40,129 nucleotides of DNA, from NCBI GenBank assembly GCA_030527205.1, contig JAUNBG010000015.1, forward strand, positions 26,602 through 66,730. Direction: 5' to 3'. The notes under the pieces are model-generated. The model had not been told where the DNA came from. It saw only the letters and a program-made list of their open reading frames with translations, and made no database searches. Positions 1 through 8,633 of this stretch are shown here, piece after piece. Source of the DNA: Planctomycetia bacterium. Its GTDB lineage: Bacteria > Planctomycetota > Planctomycetia > Pirellulales > Thermoguttaceae. Within the stretch, counting starts at the first letter, position 1, and every line of letters starts with the position of its first letter. Made by a program: the position numbers and the translations under genes.

Positions 1-347
1 CTTGCATTTCCCCCCCAAAAAGGACTTTTCGGAAACAAGCTGTTCGAGGCGTTGTTTTTTCGTCTTTTCTCATAAACTTCTCAATTTCATATTGAGGAGT
101 TTTCATTGATTTTAATGATTGTCTCCCATTTTTCTAAATGTATTCTTTAATGTATTCTTTGTCTTATTAATATTATCATTTGTTTTTCTAAAATGTTCCG
201 ATTTCCTATTCACAACATTATTTTTCTTGTTAAAATGAACTTTAATAATTCGTTCAACTTTTGTAAATCGCAAATCGTTAAGTTCAGAAGACCTAGAACA
301 TAAACATGTTCCCTTTTAAAAAGACATTTTGGCGGGAGAATTGAATA
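1..347. other. Intergenic start of window, no gene seen
   Basis: No credible coding frame. Positions 33-63 hold a weak AACAAGC / GCGTTGTT stem followed by a T-run, which could be the terminator of a gene lying before the window. Positions 84-103 hold a short CTCAAT/ATTGAG stem. The rest is AT-rich leader of the amidohydrolase, ending in its SD GGGAG (about 334-338). Confidence 0.4.
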
Positions 348-1421
348 ATGGAAACAAAAAAGATATATTTTGTCTGGGATTATACGCAACGAGATCGAGA
401 TTTTTGGAATGAACATTTTGAAAACTGGCTTCCGAAAGAAATCATCGACGCTCATCTTCATATTGCGAAGCCGGAACATCGTATCCGAACTCAGACGGAA
501 GAAATGCGCCATCAATATTGGGTCTCCGAAGTCAATGAATTGATTACAGGCGAAGAACTTTATAACTCCGACGAGTTTATTTTCCCTGGCCGCAAAATCA
601 AACGCGTTGCGTTTGGAACTCCGACGTTGGATATGGATTATGACGCCAATAACGATTATATCGAAGAAGTTGCTCAAAAATATCAATGGAATGGACTTGT
701 CGTTCTGGTTCCGGGTTGGAGCCAGGAACGCGTCTTAAAAGAAATCTCTCGTCCGAATATTCTCGGCGTTAAACCTTATTATTCAATGATCGGTCGGGAT
801 GATTCAACTCGAGATCGTTATCTCGAAGCCAGCATTTTTGAATTTCTGCCGCATTCAACACTTGAAGTTTTGAATGATCGTCATGCCTGGGTTACTCTTC
901 ATGTTCCCAAAGCGGATCGATTGGGGCATCCGGATAATATTCGCGAAATCAAAGAAATTCGTCGCCGTTATCCCGACATTACTTTAGTGATCGCTCATAT
1001 TGGCCGTTGTTACTCCAAAGAGCATGCAACGGAAGGGATTCTTCCTTTGGCCGATGACCCTGGACTTTATTTCGATTCGTCTGCCGTTTTGAATCCGGAG
1101 TCCCATACAATCGCATTGAAAGCGCTCGGTCCCTATCGATTGCTTTATGGATCGGACAATCCGATTTTCTTTATGCGAGGTCGACGCCAGATTCATGGAC
1201 GAAAATATGTCAATCGAACCAATTATCCTTTCTTTTTCAACAAAGAACGAGAATCCGCAGAGATCGAAGCTCAATATACGCTTATGATGTATGAAGATAT
1301 TTTATCGGTTAAAAAAGCTTGCCAGGCAACCGACAATGACAATCCAGAAGCAATTCGCGCTATTTTTCATGATAACGCCGAGCGTTTGATCAATCGAGTT
1401 CTGTCCTATAAAAATCGATAA
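348..1421 (+). CDS. Amidohydrolase family protein (amidohydrolase_2 type metal-dependent hydrolase)
   Basis: A 357-residue protein of the TIM-barrel metal-dependent hydrolase superfamily (Amidohydro_2 type). The metal-binding H-x-H motif is seen as DAHLHI (His36, His38) after a 30-residue lead. Further expected ligands are a His in VTLHVPK, a His in VIAHIGR and an Asp in LYGSDNP late in the barrel. Length is normal for the family. No signal peptide is present, so it should be cytoplasmic. The start is supported by GGGAG about 10 nt upstream of ATG 348. It stands alone and is convergent with kdsC. Relatives include decarboxylases, lactonases and deaminases, so the substrate cannot be read from sequence. 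The family call is firm, the reaction is not. Confidence 0.85.
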   Translation: METKKIYFVWDYTQRDRDFWNEHFENWLPKEIIDAHLHIAKPEHRIRTQTEEMRHQYWVSEVNELITGEELYNSDEFIFPGRKIKRVAFGTPTLDMDYDANNDYIEEVAQKYQWNGLVVLVPGWSQERVLKEISRPNILGVKPYYSMIGRDDSTRDRYLEASIFEFLPHSTLEVLNDRHAWVTLHVPKADRLGHPDNIREIKEIRRRYPDITLVIAHIGRCYSKEHATEGILPLADDPGLYFDSSAVLNPESHTIALKALGPYRLLYGSDNPIFFMRGRRQIHGRKYVNRTNYPFFFNKERESAEIEAQYTLMMYEDILSVKKACQATDNDNPEAIRAIFHDNAERLINRVLSYKNR

Positions 1422-1543
1422 ACGTTGATATCGATATTTTATCAATCCAAAACAGCTATTCGATGCTCAATTCAATCCAAAATTCCAGATCATTGATTCC
1501 GATGGACGACAATGATTTGGAATTTTTAAAAACGAATCAAAAG

Positions 1544-2068
1544 TTAGCTCATATAGTTTTGAATAACAGCATTCCAGCGATTTTGAGCTTTCAGAATGGT
1601 TTCGATCAATTCTCGAACGGCCCCGAATCCGCCTTTTCGAGTTGAAATCCAATGCGCTGCCTCAACAACTTCCTTGGGCGAACCAGGAACGGTTGCTCCC
1701 AATCCGACCCGTTTAATAACAGGGAGATCAGGAAAATCATCGCCGACAAAACAGATTTCTGCTGCTCTTAAACCAAAAGTTTCCGCTATTTTTGAAACGC
1801 AGTCCCATTTATCACGAACGCCTTGTCGAATAATGGAAAGATTCAGTTCATCGCCGCGATATTTAACAATATTGGAACTCCGACCTGTTATAATGCCGAA
1901 TTGATAACCGGCCATTTGCCATAAACGAATTCCAAAACCGTCTTGAGCGTCAAAACGTTTTATTTCTTCCAAAGAATTACTATAATAAATCCCGCTATCC
2001 GTCAAAACGCCGTCAACATCAGACAAAATCATTTGAATTTGTTGGCATCGTTTCTCCAAATCATTCAT
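1544..2068 (-). CDS. kdsC: 3-deoxy-D-manno-octulosonate 8-phosphate phosphatase KdsC
   Basis: A 174-residue HAD-superfamily phosphatase of the small, cap-less KdsC type. It removes phosphate from Kdo-8-P, giving Kdo for the LPS inner core. Visible motifs are I, DVDGVLTD (nucleophile Asp17, acid/base Asp19); II, TGRSS near residue 61; a Lys near 87 in VRDKWD; and the metal-binding GDDFPDLP around 109-116. The length fits the family, which usually works as a tetramer. Upstream on the same strand, 354 bases away, is kdsD, so two steps of the Kdo pathway sit together although the spacing argues against tight coupling. The ATG at 2068 has a weak AGAGA upstream. Homologous HAD enzymes of other nonulosonate pathways are the main alternative. 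Confidence 0.88.
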   Translation of the reverse strand: MNDLEKRCQQIQMILSDVDGVLTDSGIYYSNSLEEIKRFDAQDGFGIRLWQMAGYQFGIITGRSSNIVKYRGDELNLSIIRQGVRDKWDCVSKIAETFGLRAAEICFVGDDFPDLPVIKRVGLGATVPGSPKEVVEAAHWISTRKGGFGAVRELIETILKAQNRWNAVIQNYMS

Positions 2069-2422
2069 TTTAATGATCTCTTTTCTGTCATTTTTTTATA
2101 TATTCGAATCGCAATTTATTTAAGCGTTTTATCATTAAATAAACTTTACGAAAATTCATCAAAGCAACTTCTCATTTTATGACAATATATATTATAATAT
2201 AATCATTTTTCCTCTTTTTTTAAAAAGAAGTATCTTTCAAGTCCATTTGATAAATTTTTAAAGTTGAGTTGTCAACCCGACAATAATAAACGGATTGACA
2301 AACGGGTTGACGAAGAATTATTGAAAACCAATCTGCCGTCAATATCGGCATCGTTATCTTATTTTAAATAATCAAAAAAGTTTCTGCAAAGATTATATCA
2401 ATATCGATTTTATCCCAAAGGG
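2069..2422. other. kdsC-kdsD spacer
   Basis: 354 bases without a credible ORF. The only structure seen is the GTCAACCCG / CGGGTTGAC inverted repeat at 2271-2311 (separate entry), plus long AT-rich runs at 2150-2260. Confidence 0.5.
2271..2311. promoter_or_regulatory. Inverted/direct repeat GTCAACCCG, possible operator
   Basis: GTCAACCCG at 2271-2279 is a perfect reverse complement of CGGGTTGAC at 2303-2311. A third, near-identical half-site CGGATTGAC lies at 2291-2299, in direct orientation to the last one. It sits between kdsD (ends 2423) and kdsC (starts 2068), both on the minus strand, about 200 bases upstream of the kdsC start. It has no T-run on either strand, so it reads better as protein-binding half-sites than as a terminator. 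That function is inferred. Confidence 0.35.
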
Positions 2423-3547
2423 TCAAACTTCATTATTTTTTGGAAAAAAAGCGACCAAATCGGTTATATCAAGGATTCCGACAGGAATTCCGTGATCATC
2501 AAGGACAGGAAGTTCGCTGATTTTTTTGTTGCCCATAAAAGCAACGGCTTCGGACATTCTGGTTCCCAAAGCGATTGATTTTGGATTTTTCGTCATGAGT
2601 TCACAAACAGGCGAGTCAAAAAAGGAATCGTCGCGACGTTCAAACAACTTCGCCAAGTCGCTGTCAGTAAAAATTCCAGTCAGTTGAAATTCTGAATCAA
2701 CCAACAAAATAGCGCCAGAGCGACGCCCTGGAATGCTGCTTTCAACAAAGATTTCTCGAATCGTTTGTTGATCGGATGAAACTCGACATTGAGAAATGGG
2801 ACGCATATGATCTTCAACGAGACTTAATTTCCTTCCAAGGCTTCCGCCAGGATGAAATCGAGCAAAATCATCCGCGTCAAAACCTCGCAAACGACTCACG
2901 GAAAGCGCTAGCGCATCCCCTAAAGCCAGCATAACCGTTGTACTCGAACTCGGCGCTAAATTCAATGAATCCGCTTCAATCTGTTTGCCAATTTGAAGAA
3001 CGATATCGGAAAAACGGGAAAGCGAACTTCCCATTGTTGTTATCGAAATGATCGGCGTTCGCATTTTTTTTAAGGACGGAAGAATTCGAACAATCTCTTC
3101 CGTTTCGCCGCTGTTCGACAAAATTAAAAGAATATCATTCGAACAAACAACGCCTAAATCGCCATGAATCGCTTCGGATGGATGAAGAAAATGGCTGGGA
3201 GTCCCTGTTGAAGAAAATGTTGCAGCAAGTTTCATGCCAATTTGACCAGCTTTTCCCATTCCAGAGATAATCAATTTCCCTTTTCCATGCAAAATAATGG
3301 AAACCGCGTCGCAAAAATCTTCATTTAAACGCTTTGTCTGATCGAGAATCGCTTGACTTTCTCGAAGAAGAACGCTCTGGGCAAAATCAAGGATTTCTTT
3401 TTTATTTTCCCTGGACAAAGAAAAATCATGAACTGATTCGTTAAAATCCTTATCTTCGGGAAGGCCAACAATCCGAAATGACGGAATATCGTTTAAGGCC
3501 GCCTGGTTCAGACATATTTCGTCTTGATATTGTTCTGCTTGACTCAT
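2423..3547 (-). CDS. kdsD: Arabinose-5-phosphate isomerase KdsD/KpsF (SIS + 2 CBS domains)
   Basis: A 374-residue KpsF/GutQ family protein that interconverts ribulose-5-P and arabinose-5-P, the first committed step towards Kdo. The SIS domain spans about 60-200, with SGMGKAG (95-101), HPSEAIHGDLG (122-132) and SNSGETEE (144-151). Two CBS repeats fill about 230-370, the last containing ELPVLDDHGIPVGILD. The family is usually about 320-330 residues; here an extra N-terminal stretch of about 45 residues precedes the SIS fold. The start is supported by AAGGAG just upstream of ATG 3547. Together with kdsC it implies an LPS-bearing outer membrane. Confidence in family and reaction is high. Confidence 0.92.
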   Translation of the reverse strand: MSQAEQYQDEICLNQAALNDIPSFRIVGLPEDKDFNESVHDFSLSRENKKEILDFAQSVLLRESQAILDQTKRLNEDFCDAVSIILHGKGKLIISGMGKAGQIGMKLAATFSSTGTPSHFLHPSEAIHGDLGVVCSNDILLILSNSGETEEIVRILPSLKKMRTPIISITTMGSSLSRFSDIVLQIGKQIEADSLNLAPSSSTTVMLALGDALALSVSRLRGFDADDFARFHPGGSLGRKLSLVEDHMRPISQCRVSSDQQTIREIFVESSIPGRRSGAILLVDSEFQLTGIFTDSDLAKLFERRDDSFFDSPVCELMTKNPKSIALGTRMSEAVAFMGNKKISELPVLDDHGIPVGILDITDLVAFFPKNNEV

Positions 3548-3732
3548 TTCTGCTCCTTTTCGAAAACGGTTTCAATCACTCCATTGAGAGAATGGCTTTA
3601 TCGTAATGAAATTGACAAAAACGAACAAGAGCAAATTGACATAATCTTCCTAAAAAAAGTCAAAATTTAACATTTTTTAGCTTTTAAATGATCGAACAAG
3701 TTGAATCCCGATTTAAATATCAATCAAAAGTC

Positions 3733-3763
3733 GGTTTCCTGTTAAAAGCCTCAAAAGGAAACC
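3733..3763. terminator. Hairpin GGTTTCCT / AGGAAACC
   Basis: Perfect 8-bp stem (3733-3740 with 3756-3763) and a 15-base loop, about 25 bases before the ppdK -35 box. There is no clear T-run on either side, so whether it is a terminator or an upstream regulatory hairpin is undecided. Confidence 0.35.
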
Positions 3764-3787
3764 TGTATTTCTTATCAAGCTTCCCCA

Positions 3788-3816
3788 TTGACAATTGTTC
3801 ATCCATTTGATAAAAT
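3788..3816 (+). promoter_or_regulatory. Predicted sigma70-type promoter for ppdK
   Basis: TTGACA (3788-3793), 17-base spacer, TAAAAT (3811-3816). This is a consensus -35 and a 5/6 -10. The start point would be about 3823, giving a leader of roughly 230 bases before ATG 4054. Confidence 0.6.
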
Positions 3817-4053
3817 TTTATTGATCTTTTTAGATTTAAGAACATCAATATCAAAGTTTATTCAGATCCAATTAAAAATCAGTAATTCAGAGCGGCTATT
3901 AAAACATATTCCTTAATTATAATCATGCAGTAAATTGAACATATCAGTTTCAATTGATTATTTCAATGCGAATCTCATGAAAAAGAGAGGGGCTTTTTTA
4001 AGCTCCAATCGCCGCTTTAACCCATTTTTCAATGCACAGAAGGCAAATAAACA

Positions 4054-6786
4054 ATGGCAAAGTACGTTTACAGTTTTGGCAAACTCGGAACCGACGGCGA
4101 TGCGTCGATGCGTAATCTTCTTGGCGGCAAAGGCGCCAATCTTGCGGAAATGGCAAAAATTGGTCTCCCCGTTCCGTCTGGTTTTACGATTACAACCGAA
4201 GTTTGTACTTATTATTATGCAAACAATCATCAATATCCGGAACAACTCAAAGCCGATGTTGAACAAGCAATGAAGACGATCGAAGAAGCAATGGGGAAGA
4301 AATTCGGCGATCAGAATGATCTTCCGCTTCTCGTTTCTTGTCGATCAGGGGCCCGCGAATCAATGCCGGGAATGATGGATACCGTTTTAAATATTGGTTT
4401 GAATGACAAAACCGTTGCCGTCCTTGCTGACAAATCGGGCGATGAACGATTCGCCTGGGACTGTTATCGACGCTTCGTCCAAATGTATGGCGACGTTGTT
4501 CTCGATATGAAACCGAAAACCAAGACCGATATTGATCCCTTTGAAGAAATTCTTGAAGCCAAAAAAGAAGCTGCCGGCGTTAAACTCGACTCCGAACTCA
4601 CTGCCTCTCAATTGAAAGAACTGGTCGTTGAATTCAAAGCGGCTGTTAAAAAGCAGACCGGGAAAGATTTCCCTGAAGAACCGATGGAACAAGTTTGGGG
4701 AGCTATCGGAGCCGTTTTCGGAAGTTGGATGAACGATCGCGCAATGGTTTATCGCCGCATGAACGGCATTCCGCATGAATGGGGAACAGCCGTCAACGTT
4801 CAGGCAATGGTTTTCGGAAATATGGGCGAAAATTGTGCAACCGGCGTTGCTTTGACTCGAAATGGAGCAACGGGCGAACCGGGAATCACAGGCGACTATC
4901 TGATCAATGCTCAGGGAGAAGATGTTGTTGCTGGAATTCGTATGCCCAAAAAAATCGAAGATTCTCTTGGAATCGATATGCCCGAAGTTTGGACGCAATT
5001 CAAGGGCGTTGCCGAACTGCTCGAAAAACATTATCGCGATATGCAGGATATTGAGTTCACAATTGAACGCGGTTATCTTTATATGCTTCAAACGCGAAAC
5101 GCCAAACGAACCGGTTTCGCTCATGTTCGAAGCGCTGTCGATATGGTTGAAGAAGGTCTCATTACAGAAGAAATGGCGATCAAACGAGTTCCCGCTAACG
5201 ACGTTACTCAACTTTTACAGCCTGTTTTCAGCGGCGCTGGTCTTAAAGGGAAAAGCCCAATCGCTCATGGCGTCAATGCCGGTCCTGGAGCAGCAACAGG
5301 TCAAATCGTCTTCCAACCTGATGAAGCCGAAGCGATGTGGCAAAAAGATAATAATGTCCAATTGATCCTCGTTCGCCGCGAAACAACGCCAGAAGATCTT
5401 CGCGGAATGAAGGTCGCCAATGGAATCGTAACATCATTCGGCGGAGCGGCGTCTCATGCGGCTCTCGTTTCGCGTCAGATGGGAAAAGCCTGCGTTTGCG
5501 GTTGCGCCGATCTGATTATTGATTATAAAAGCAAAACGTTGAAAGTGGGCGATAAAGTTTATCAAGAAGGCGATTGGATTTCCGTTGACGGTTTTACGGG
5601 AAAAGTTTATGAAGGACAAGTTCCGGTCAGTCCGTCCGATGTTCTTCAAGTTCTCTTTACCAAACAGCTCAAACCGGAAGAAGCCCCAAATTATCGTCGT
5701 TTCGCCGCTTTAATGACAATGGCCGACAAATTCCGCAAACTTGGCGTTCGAACAAATGCGGACTCGCCGAAAATGGCGTCGGAAGCCATTGCTCTCGGAG
5801 CTGAAGGAATTGGTTTGACTCGAACCGAGCATATGTTTTTTGATCGAATTGATGATTTCCGCGCCATGATTCTTGCGAATAATACAGCGGATCGAGAAAA
5901 AGCTCTTGAAAAACTTTTGCCCTATCAGCGCAGCGATTTTGCTGGCATTCTTGAAGCGATGAACGGTCTTCCGGTCACGATTCGTTTGCTTGATCCGCCG
6001 CTTCATGAATTCCTTCCCCATGAGTTGGCAGAACAACAAGAGCTTGCCGAGAAATTCGGAATTACTGTTGCTTATATTCAACAGCGAGTTCATGAATTGA
6101 GCGAAAGCAATCCAATGCTCGGTCATCGCGGTTGCCGTTTGGGAATCGTTTATCCAGAGATTACTCGAATGCAAGCCCGCGCGATTATTGAAGCTGCTTG
6201 CGATACCAAAGCAAAGGGAATTGATGTTCATCCGGAAATTATGGTTCCGTTGGTTGGTTGCCTGAACGAATTCAAGAATCAGGAAGCAATCATTCGCGAA
6301 ACAGCCGAAAAAGTTCTTGAAGAAAAGGGCGTTCATATTGATTACAAAGTCGGAACAATGATCGAAATTCCGCGAGCCGCCTTGACCGCAGACGAAATTG
6401 CCCAAAATGCCGAATTTTTCAGTTTCGGAACGAATGACCTTACCCAAACAGGAATGGGAATCAGCCGCGACGATTATGCCGGTTTTATCAATTATTATCA
6501 AGAACATGACATTTTCCCCGCCGATCCTTTCCAAATTCTTGATCAAAACGGAATTGGTAAACTGATCAAAATAGCCGTCGAAGGCGGTCGTTCGACTCGT
6601 CCTGACATCAAACTCGGCATTTGTGGCGAACATGGCGGCGAACCGTCGTCCGTTAAATTCTGCCATCGAGTTGGCCTGAATTATGTCAGCTGCTCGCCGC
6701 TCCGCGTCCCGGTTGCGAAACTTGCCGCAGCTCAAGCAGCGTTGGAAGAATCGTCTTGCGGTTGCAAATGCAGTTGCAAAAAATAA
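4054..6786 (+). CDS. ppdK: Pyruvate, phosphate dikinase
   Basis: A 910-residue cytoplasmic enzyme interconverting pyruvate + ATP + Pi and PEP + AMP + PPi, in glycolysis or gluconeogenesis. The N-terminal ATP-grasp part begins with LLGGKGANLAEM. The swivelling phospho-His domain has GGAASHAAL with His468 as the phosphate carrier. The C-terminal PEP/pyruvate TIM barrel has IEIPRAAL, SFGTNDLTQ and the catalytic Cys857 in GICGEHGG. Length is typical. The start has GAAGG about 10 bases upstream. Codons are richer in C/G-ending forms than those of the neighbours, consistent with high expression. The unusual end is a cysteine tail (CGCKCSCKK) beyond the normal fold. It appears monocistronic, with its own promoter at 3788. 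Confidence 0.97.
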   Translation: MAKYVYSFGKLGTDGDASMRNLLGGKGANLAEMAKIGLPVPSGFTITTEVCTYYYANNHQYPEQLKADVEQAMKTIEEAMGKKFGDQNDLPLLVSCRSGARESMPGMMDTVLNIGLNDKTVAVLADKSGDERFAWDCYRRFVQMYGDVVLDMKPKTKTDIDPFEEILEAKKEAAGVKLDSELTASQLKELVVEFKAAVKKQTGKDFPEEPMEQVWGAIGAVFGSWMNDRAMVYRRMNGIPHEWGTAVNVQAMVFGNMGENCATGVALTRNGATGEPGITGDYLINAQGEDVVAGIRMPKKIEDSLGIDMPEVWTQFKGVAELLEKHYRDMQDIEFTIERGYLYMLQTRNAKRTGFAHVRSAVDMVEEGLITEEMAIKRVPANDVTQLLQPVFSGAGLKGKSPIAHGVNAGPGAATGQIVFQPDEAEAMWQKDNNVQLILVRRETTPEDLRGMKVANGIVTSFGGAASHAALVSRQMGKACVCGCADLIIDYKSKTLKVGDKVYQEGDWISVDGFTGKVYEGQVPVSPSDVLQVLFTKQLKPEEAPNYRRFAALMTMADKFRKLGVRTNADSPKMASEAIALGAEGIGLTRTEHMFFDRIDDFRAMILANNTADREKALEKLLPYQRSDFAGILEAMNGLPVTIRLLDPPLHEFLPHELAEQQELAEKFGITVAYIQQRVHELSESNPMLGHRGCRLGIVYPEITRMQARAIIEAACDTKAKGIDVHPEIMVPLVGCLNEFKNQEAIIRETAEKVLEEKGVHIDYKVGTMIEIPRAALTADEIAQNAEFFSFGTNDLTQTGMGISRDDYAGFINYYQEHDIFPADPFQILDQNGIGKLIKIAVEGGRSTRPDIKLGICGEHGGEPSSVKFCHRVGLNYVSCSPLRVPVAKLAAAQAALEESSCGCKCSCKK

Positions 6787-6858
6787 TTATAGTTTGAATG
6801 ATTTTATCGTTTTTTAACCCATTTTTTCAAAATTTCCAATAGGAGACCTAATGAAAAA

Positions 6859-6975
6859 ATGAGGTTAAAAGACATTGTCGCTTCAACAATCATTGAGAGA
6901 GCCGCCCTTTTTCCGGACGGTTCCCCATTTATCCCAAAATTTGAGGCGTTTTTGATTGACGCCGGTTTTAAATGA
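6859..6975 (+). CDS. Possible small protein, 38 residues
   Basis: ATG at 6859 opens a 38-codon frame ending at TGA 6973-6975. The peptide starts MRLKDIVASTIIERA and ends EAFLIDAGFK, and its composition resembles a folded protein rather than random AT-rich translation. AGGAG at 6841-6845 is followed after 5 bases by another ATG at 6851 that encodes only M-K-K and stops in a TGA overlapping the 6859 ATG (ATGA). Translation could therefore be coupled. It lies 72 bases after ppdK. I do not recognise a family; it could equally be the remnant of a longer gene. Confidence 0.3.
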   Translation: MRLKDIVASTIIERAALFPDGSPFIPKFEAFLIDAGFK

Positions 6976-7172
6976 CAGTCTCATTCAACAGTTTTTTTTG
7001 AAAATTTTGTCTTTGAATTGAAATGGACTTTTTGGACATTTTTTCTTTCAAAGTCGTTGGAATCGAAAATTAACGTTTCCTAAAATTGAAACAAACAAAA
7101 TTTTTTTGTCATTTTACCAAAAATATTTATTTTTTTTATTATAAAAAAGTTCTTGAGAAAGTTTCTCCCCGG

Positions 7173-7200
7173 TTGACAAAAAGAAATTGGGGATTAATAT
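7173..7200 (+). promoter_or_regulatory. Predicted promoter for rpsL-rpsG
   Basis: TTGACA (7173-7178), 16-base spacer, TAATAT (7195-7200). The start point would be near 7207 and the leader about 105 bases. Confidence 0.5.
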
Positions 7201-7236
7201 TAGTTTTTCAAGTATTGGGTAATACGCGCGATCATC

Positions 7237-7253
7237 CAAGTCATTCTGACTTG
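7237..7253 (+). promoter_or_regulatory. Leader hairpin upstream of rpsL
   Basis: CAAGTC (7237-7242) and GACTTG (7248-7253) form a perfect 6-bp stem with a 5-base loop inside the predicted rpsL leader. Ribosomal-protein operons often carry leader structures bound by one of their products. Assigning that role here is inference. Confidence 0.35.
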
Positions 7254-7311
7254 AATCGCCTTCCTTTTAAATAAACAAATTAGCGAGAGTATATCAAAAT
7301 CGAGAGCCTTT

Positions 7312-7704
7312 ATGCCGACAATTAATCAATTGGTGAGAAAGAATCGTAAGCAGCAGCAGAGCAATTCCAAAACGCCCGTCCTCGAAGGATGTTCACAAAA
7401 AAGAGGCGTTTGTCTTTTAGTCCGTACAATGCAGCCGAAAAAACCGAATTCCGCGTTACGCCGCATTACGCGTGTTCGCCTTTCAAATGGAAAAGAAGTT
7501 ACTGTTTATATTCCAGGCGAAGGCCATAAACTGCAGGAACACTCAATTGTACTGGTTCGAGGCGGTCGAGTCCGAGACCTCCCAGGCGTTCGATATCAAG
7601 TCATACGCGGAACATTAGATGCAACCGGAGTCGATGGTCGACGTCAAGCGCGGAGTCGTTATGGCGCGAAAAAGAACGTTGCTCCCGCAAAAGGCAAAAA
7701 ATAA
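7312..7704 (+). CDS. rpsL: 30S ribosomal protein S12
   Basis: A 130-residue uS12 of the decoding centre. The hallmark segments are all present: [22 protein letters not shown] and [19 protein letters not shown] basic C-terminal tail rich in Lys follows. The lysine of the PKKPNS loop, classically altered in streptomycin-resistant mutants, is intact. The residues just before it (RTMQ) differ from the usual threonine-rich run. The ATG at 7312 is preceded by GAGAG. It is 51 bases ahead of rpsG, so the two are almost certainly co-transcribed from the promoter at 7173. Confidence 0.98.
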   Translation: MPTINQLVRKNRKQQQSNSKTPVLEGCSQKRGVCLLVRTMQPKKPNSALRRITRVRLSNGKEVTVYIPGEGHKLQEHSIVLVRGGRVRDLPGVRYQVIRGTLDATGVDGRRQARSRYGAKKNVAPAKGKK

Positions 7705-7755
7705 TTTTATTAAATAAACATAGAATATAAGTTTGAAATCGCGGAAAGAAATATT

Positions 7756-8226
7756 ATGGGTCGCATTACTGCAAGTCGAAAACAATTGAAACCGGATCCG
7801 GTTCATCATTCTTTATTGGCAAGCAAGTTTATTAATTGTTTGATGTGGGACGGCAAAAAAACAACCGCTCAGGGAGTTTTTTATGACGCTCTTGATATTA
7901 TTGGCAAAAAGATAACAGATGTAACGCCTCTTGAAGTTTTTACTCAGGCGCTCGACAATGTTAAACCGAACATCGAAGTTCGATCGAAACGAGTCGGCGG
8001 GGCGTCCTATCAGGTTCCTATGCCCGTTAAGGCAAATCGAGCTCAATCGCTTTGCATTCGCTGGATTTTAATGGCCGTTCGAGAGAAAAAAGGTCAATCG
8101 ACCGCGCAAAAATTGGCATCAGAACTGTTAGCTGCTTATAATAAAGAAGGCGTTGCTTATACGAAACGGGAAAACGTTCATCGTATGGCCGAAGCGAACA
8201 AGGCATTTGCTCATTTCGCTAATTAA
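7756..8226 (+). CDS. rpsG: 30S ribosomal protein S7
   Basis: A 156-residue uS7, the primary binder that organises the 3' (head) domain of 16S rRNA. Recognisable segments are KFINCLMWDGKK near residues 24-35, VEVRSKRVGGASYQVP-like sequence around 75-90, and the C-terminal KRENVHRMAEANKAFAHF. Length is standard for bacteria. It follows rpsL by 51 bases and has GGAAAG upstream of ATG 7756. The unit is closed by a strong terminator 80 bases downstream, so fusA and tuf, common next genes in the str operon, are not attached here. Confidence 0.98.
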   Translation: MGRITASRKQLKPDPVHHSLLASKFINCLMWDGKKTTAQGVFYDALDIIGKKITDVTPLEVFTQALDNVKPNIEVRSKRVGGASYQVPMPVKANRAQSLCIRWILMAVREKKGQSTAQKLASELLAAYNKEGVAYTKRENVHRMAEANKAFAHFAN

Positions 8227-8633
8227 TATAGATCAACAAAACAGCAAAATGAATAAAGAATCCTTTTCATTTTGAGTTTCGTTGTTTTATAATAATAAAA
8301 AAGATCAACAACCATTTCAGTCAGATTATTGATCTCAGCTGAAATTGGTTGTTTTTTTATTCCCGATTATTTCTTGAAGCAGAAACCGCATTGCTTTTTT
8401 GAGGTTTTCAATGTTCGAGGGTTTCCTCATTTTACGAAGGAAAAAGCAACTGGATTCATCTTTTATATAACGCTCATATTATCAAGATTGCCAATTCAAC
8501 GATATCCGAATGTCCATTGAAGTTGTCGATCTTTGGTTACGCTTTTGACTATCGTTTTGATTCTTCAAAAAAACAACGTTATAAAATCATTACAAAACAA
8601 TGTTTATTGTCATTATTTATGAATAACAAAGCT
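8227..8633. other. rpsG-TPR gene spacer
   Basis: Apart from the terminator at 8307-8358 I see nothing in this stretch. A 63-codon frame at 8329 overlaps the terminator and is not credible. Confidence 0.5.
8307..8358 (+). terminator. Intrinsic terminator of rpsL-rpsG
   Basis: AACAACCATTTCAG (8307-8320) pairs with CTGAAATTGGTTGTT (8339-8353) with a single bulged T. The loop is 18 bases and the 3' arm runs into a T-tract. This is a classic rho-independent signal. Confidence 0.8.

Larger units (their letters stand above)
3548..4053. other. Divergent spacer kdsD / ppdK
   Basis: 505 bases between divergent genes. It holds a hairpin at 3733-3763 and a well-formed promoter at 3788-3816 (separate entries). 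Two AAATTGAC direct repeats lie near 3606-3640, upstream of kdsD on its strand. No ORF that I would call real. Confidence 0.5.
6787..7311. other. ppdK-rpsL spacer
   Basis: 525 bases holding a possible 38-residue ORF (6859-6975), a promoter for rpsL (7173-7200) and a leader hairpin (7237-7253), each listed separately. The stretch 6976-7170 is AT-rich with no feature I can support. Confidence 0.5.

Noticed and set aside
4387..5211. 274-codon minus-strand frame
   Set aside because: Antisense shadow of ppdK with no family features.
5710..6735. 341-codon minus-strand frame
   Set aside because: Fully antisense to ppdK, whose motifs are unmistakable. It is a by-product of codon bias and has no recognisable domain.
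8329..8520. 63-codon plus-strand frame
   Set aside because: Starts inside the rpsG terminator and has no SD.
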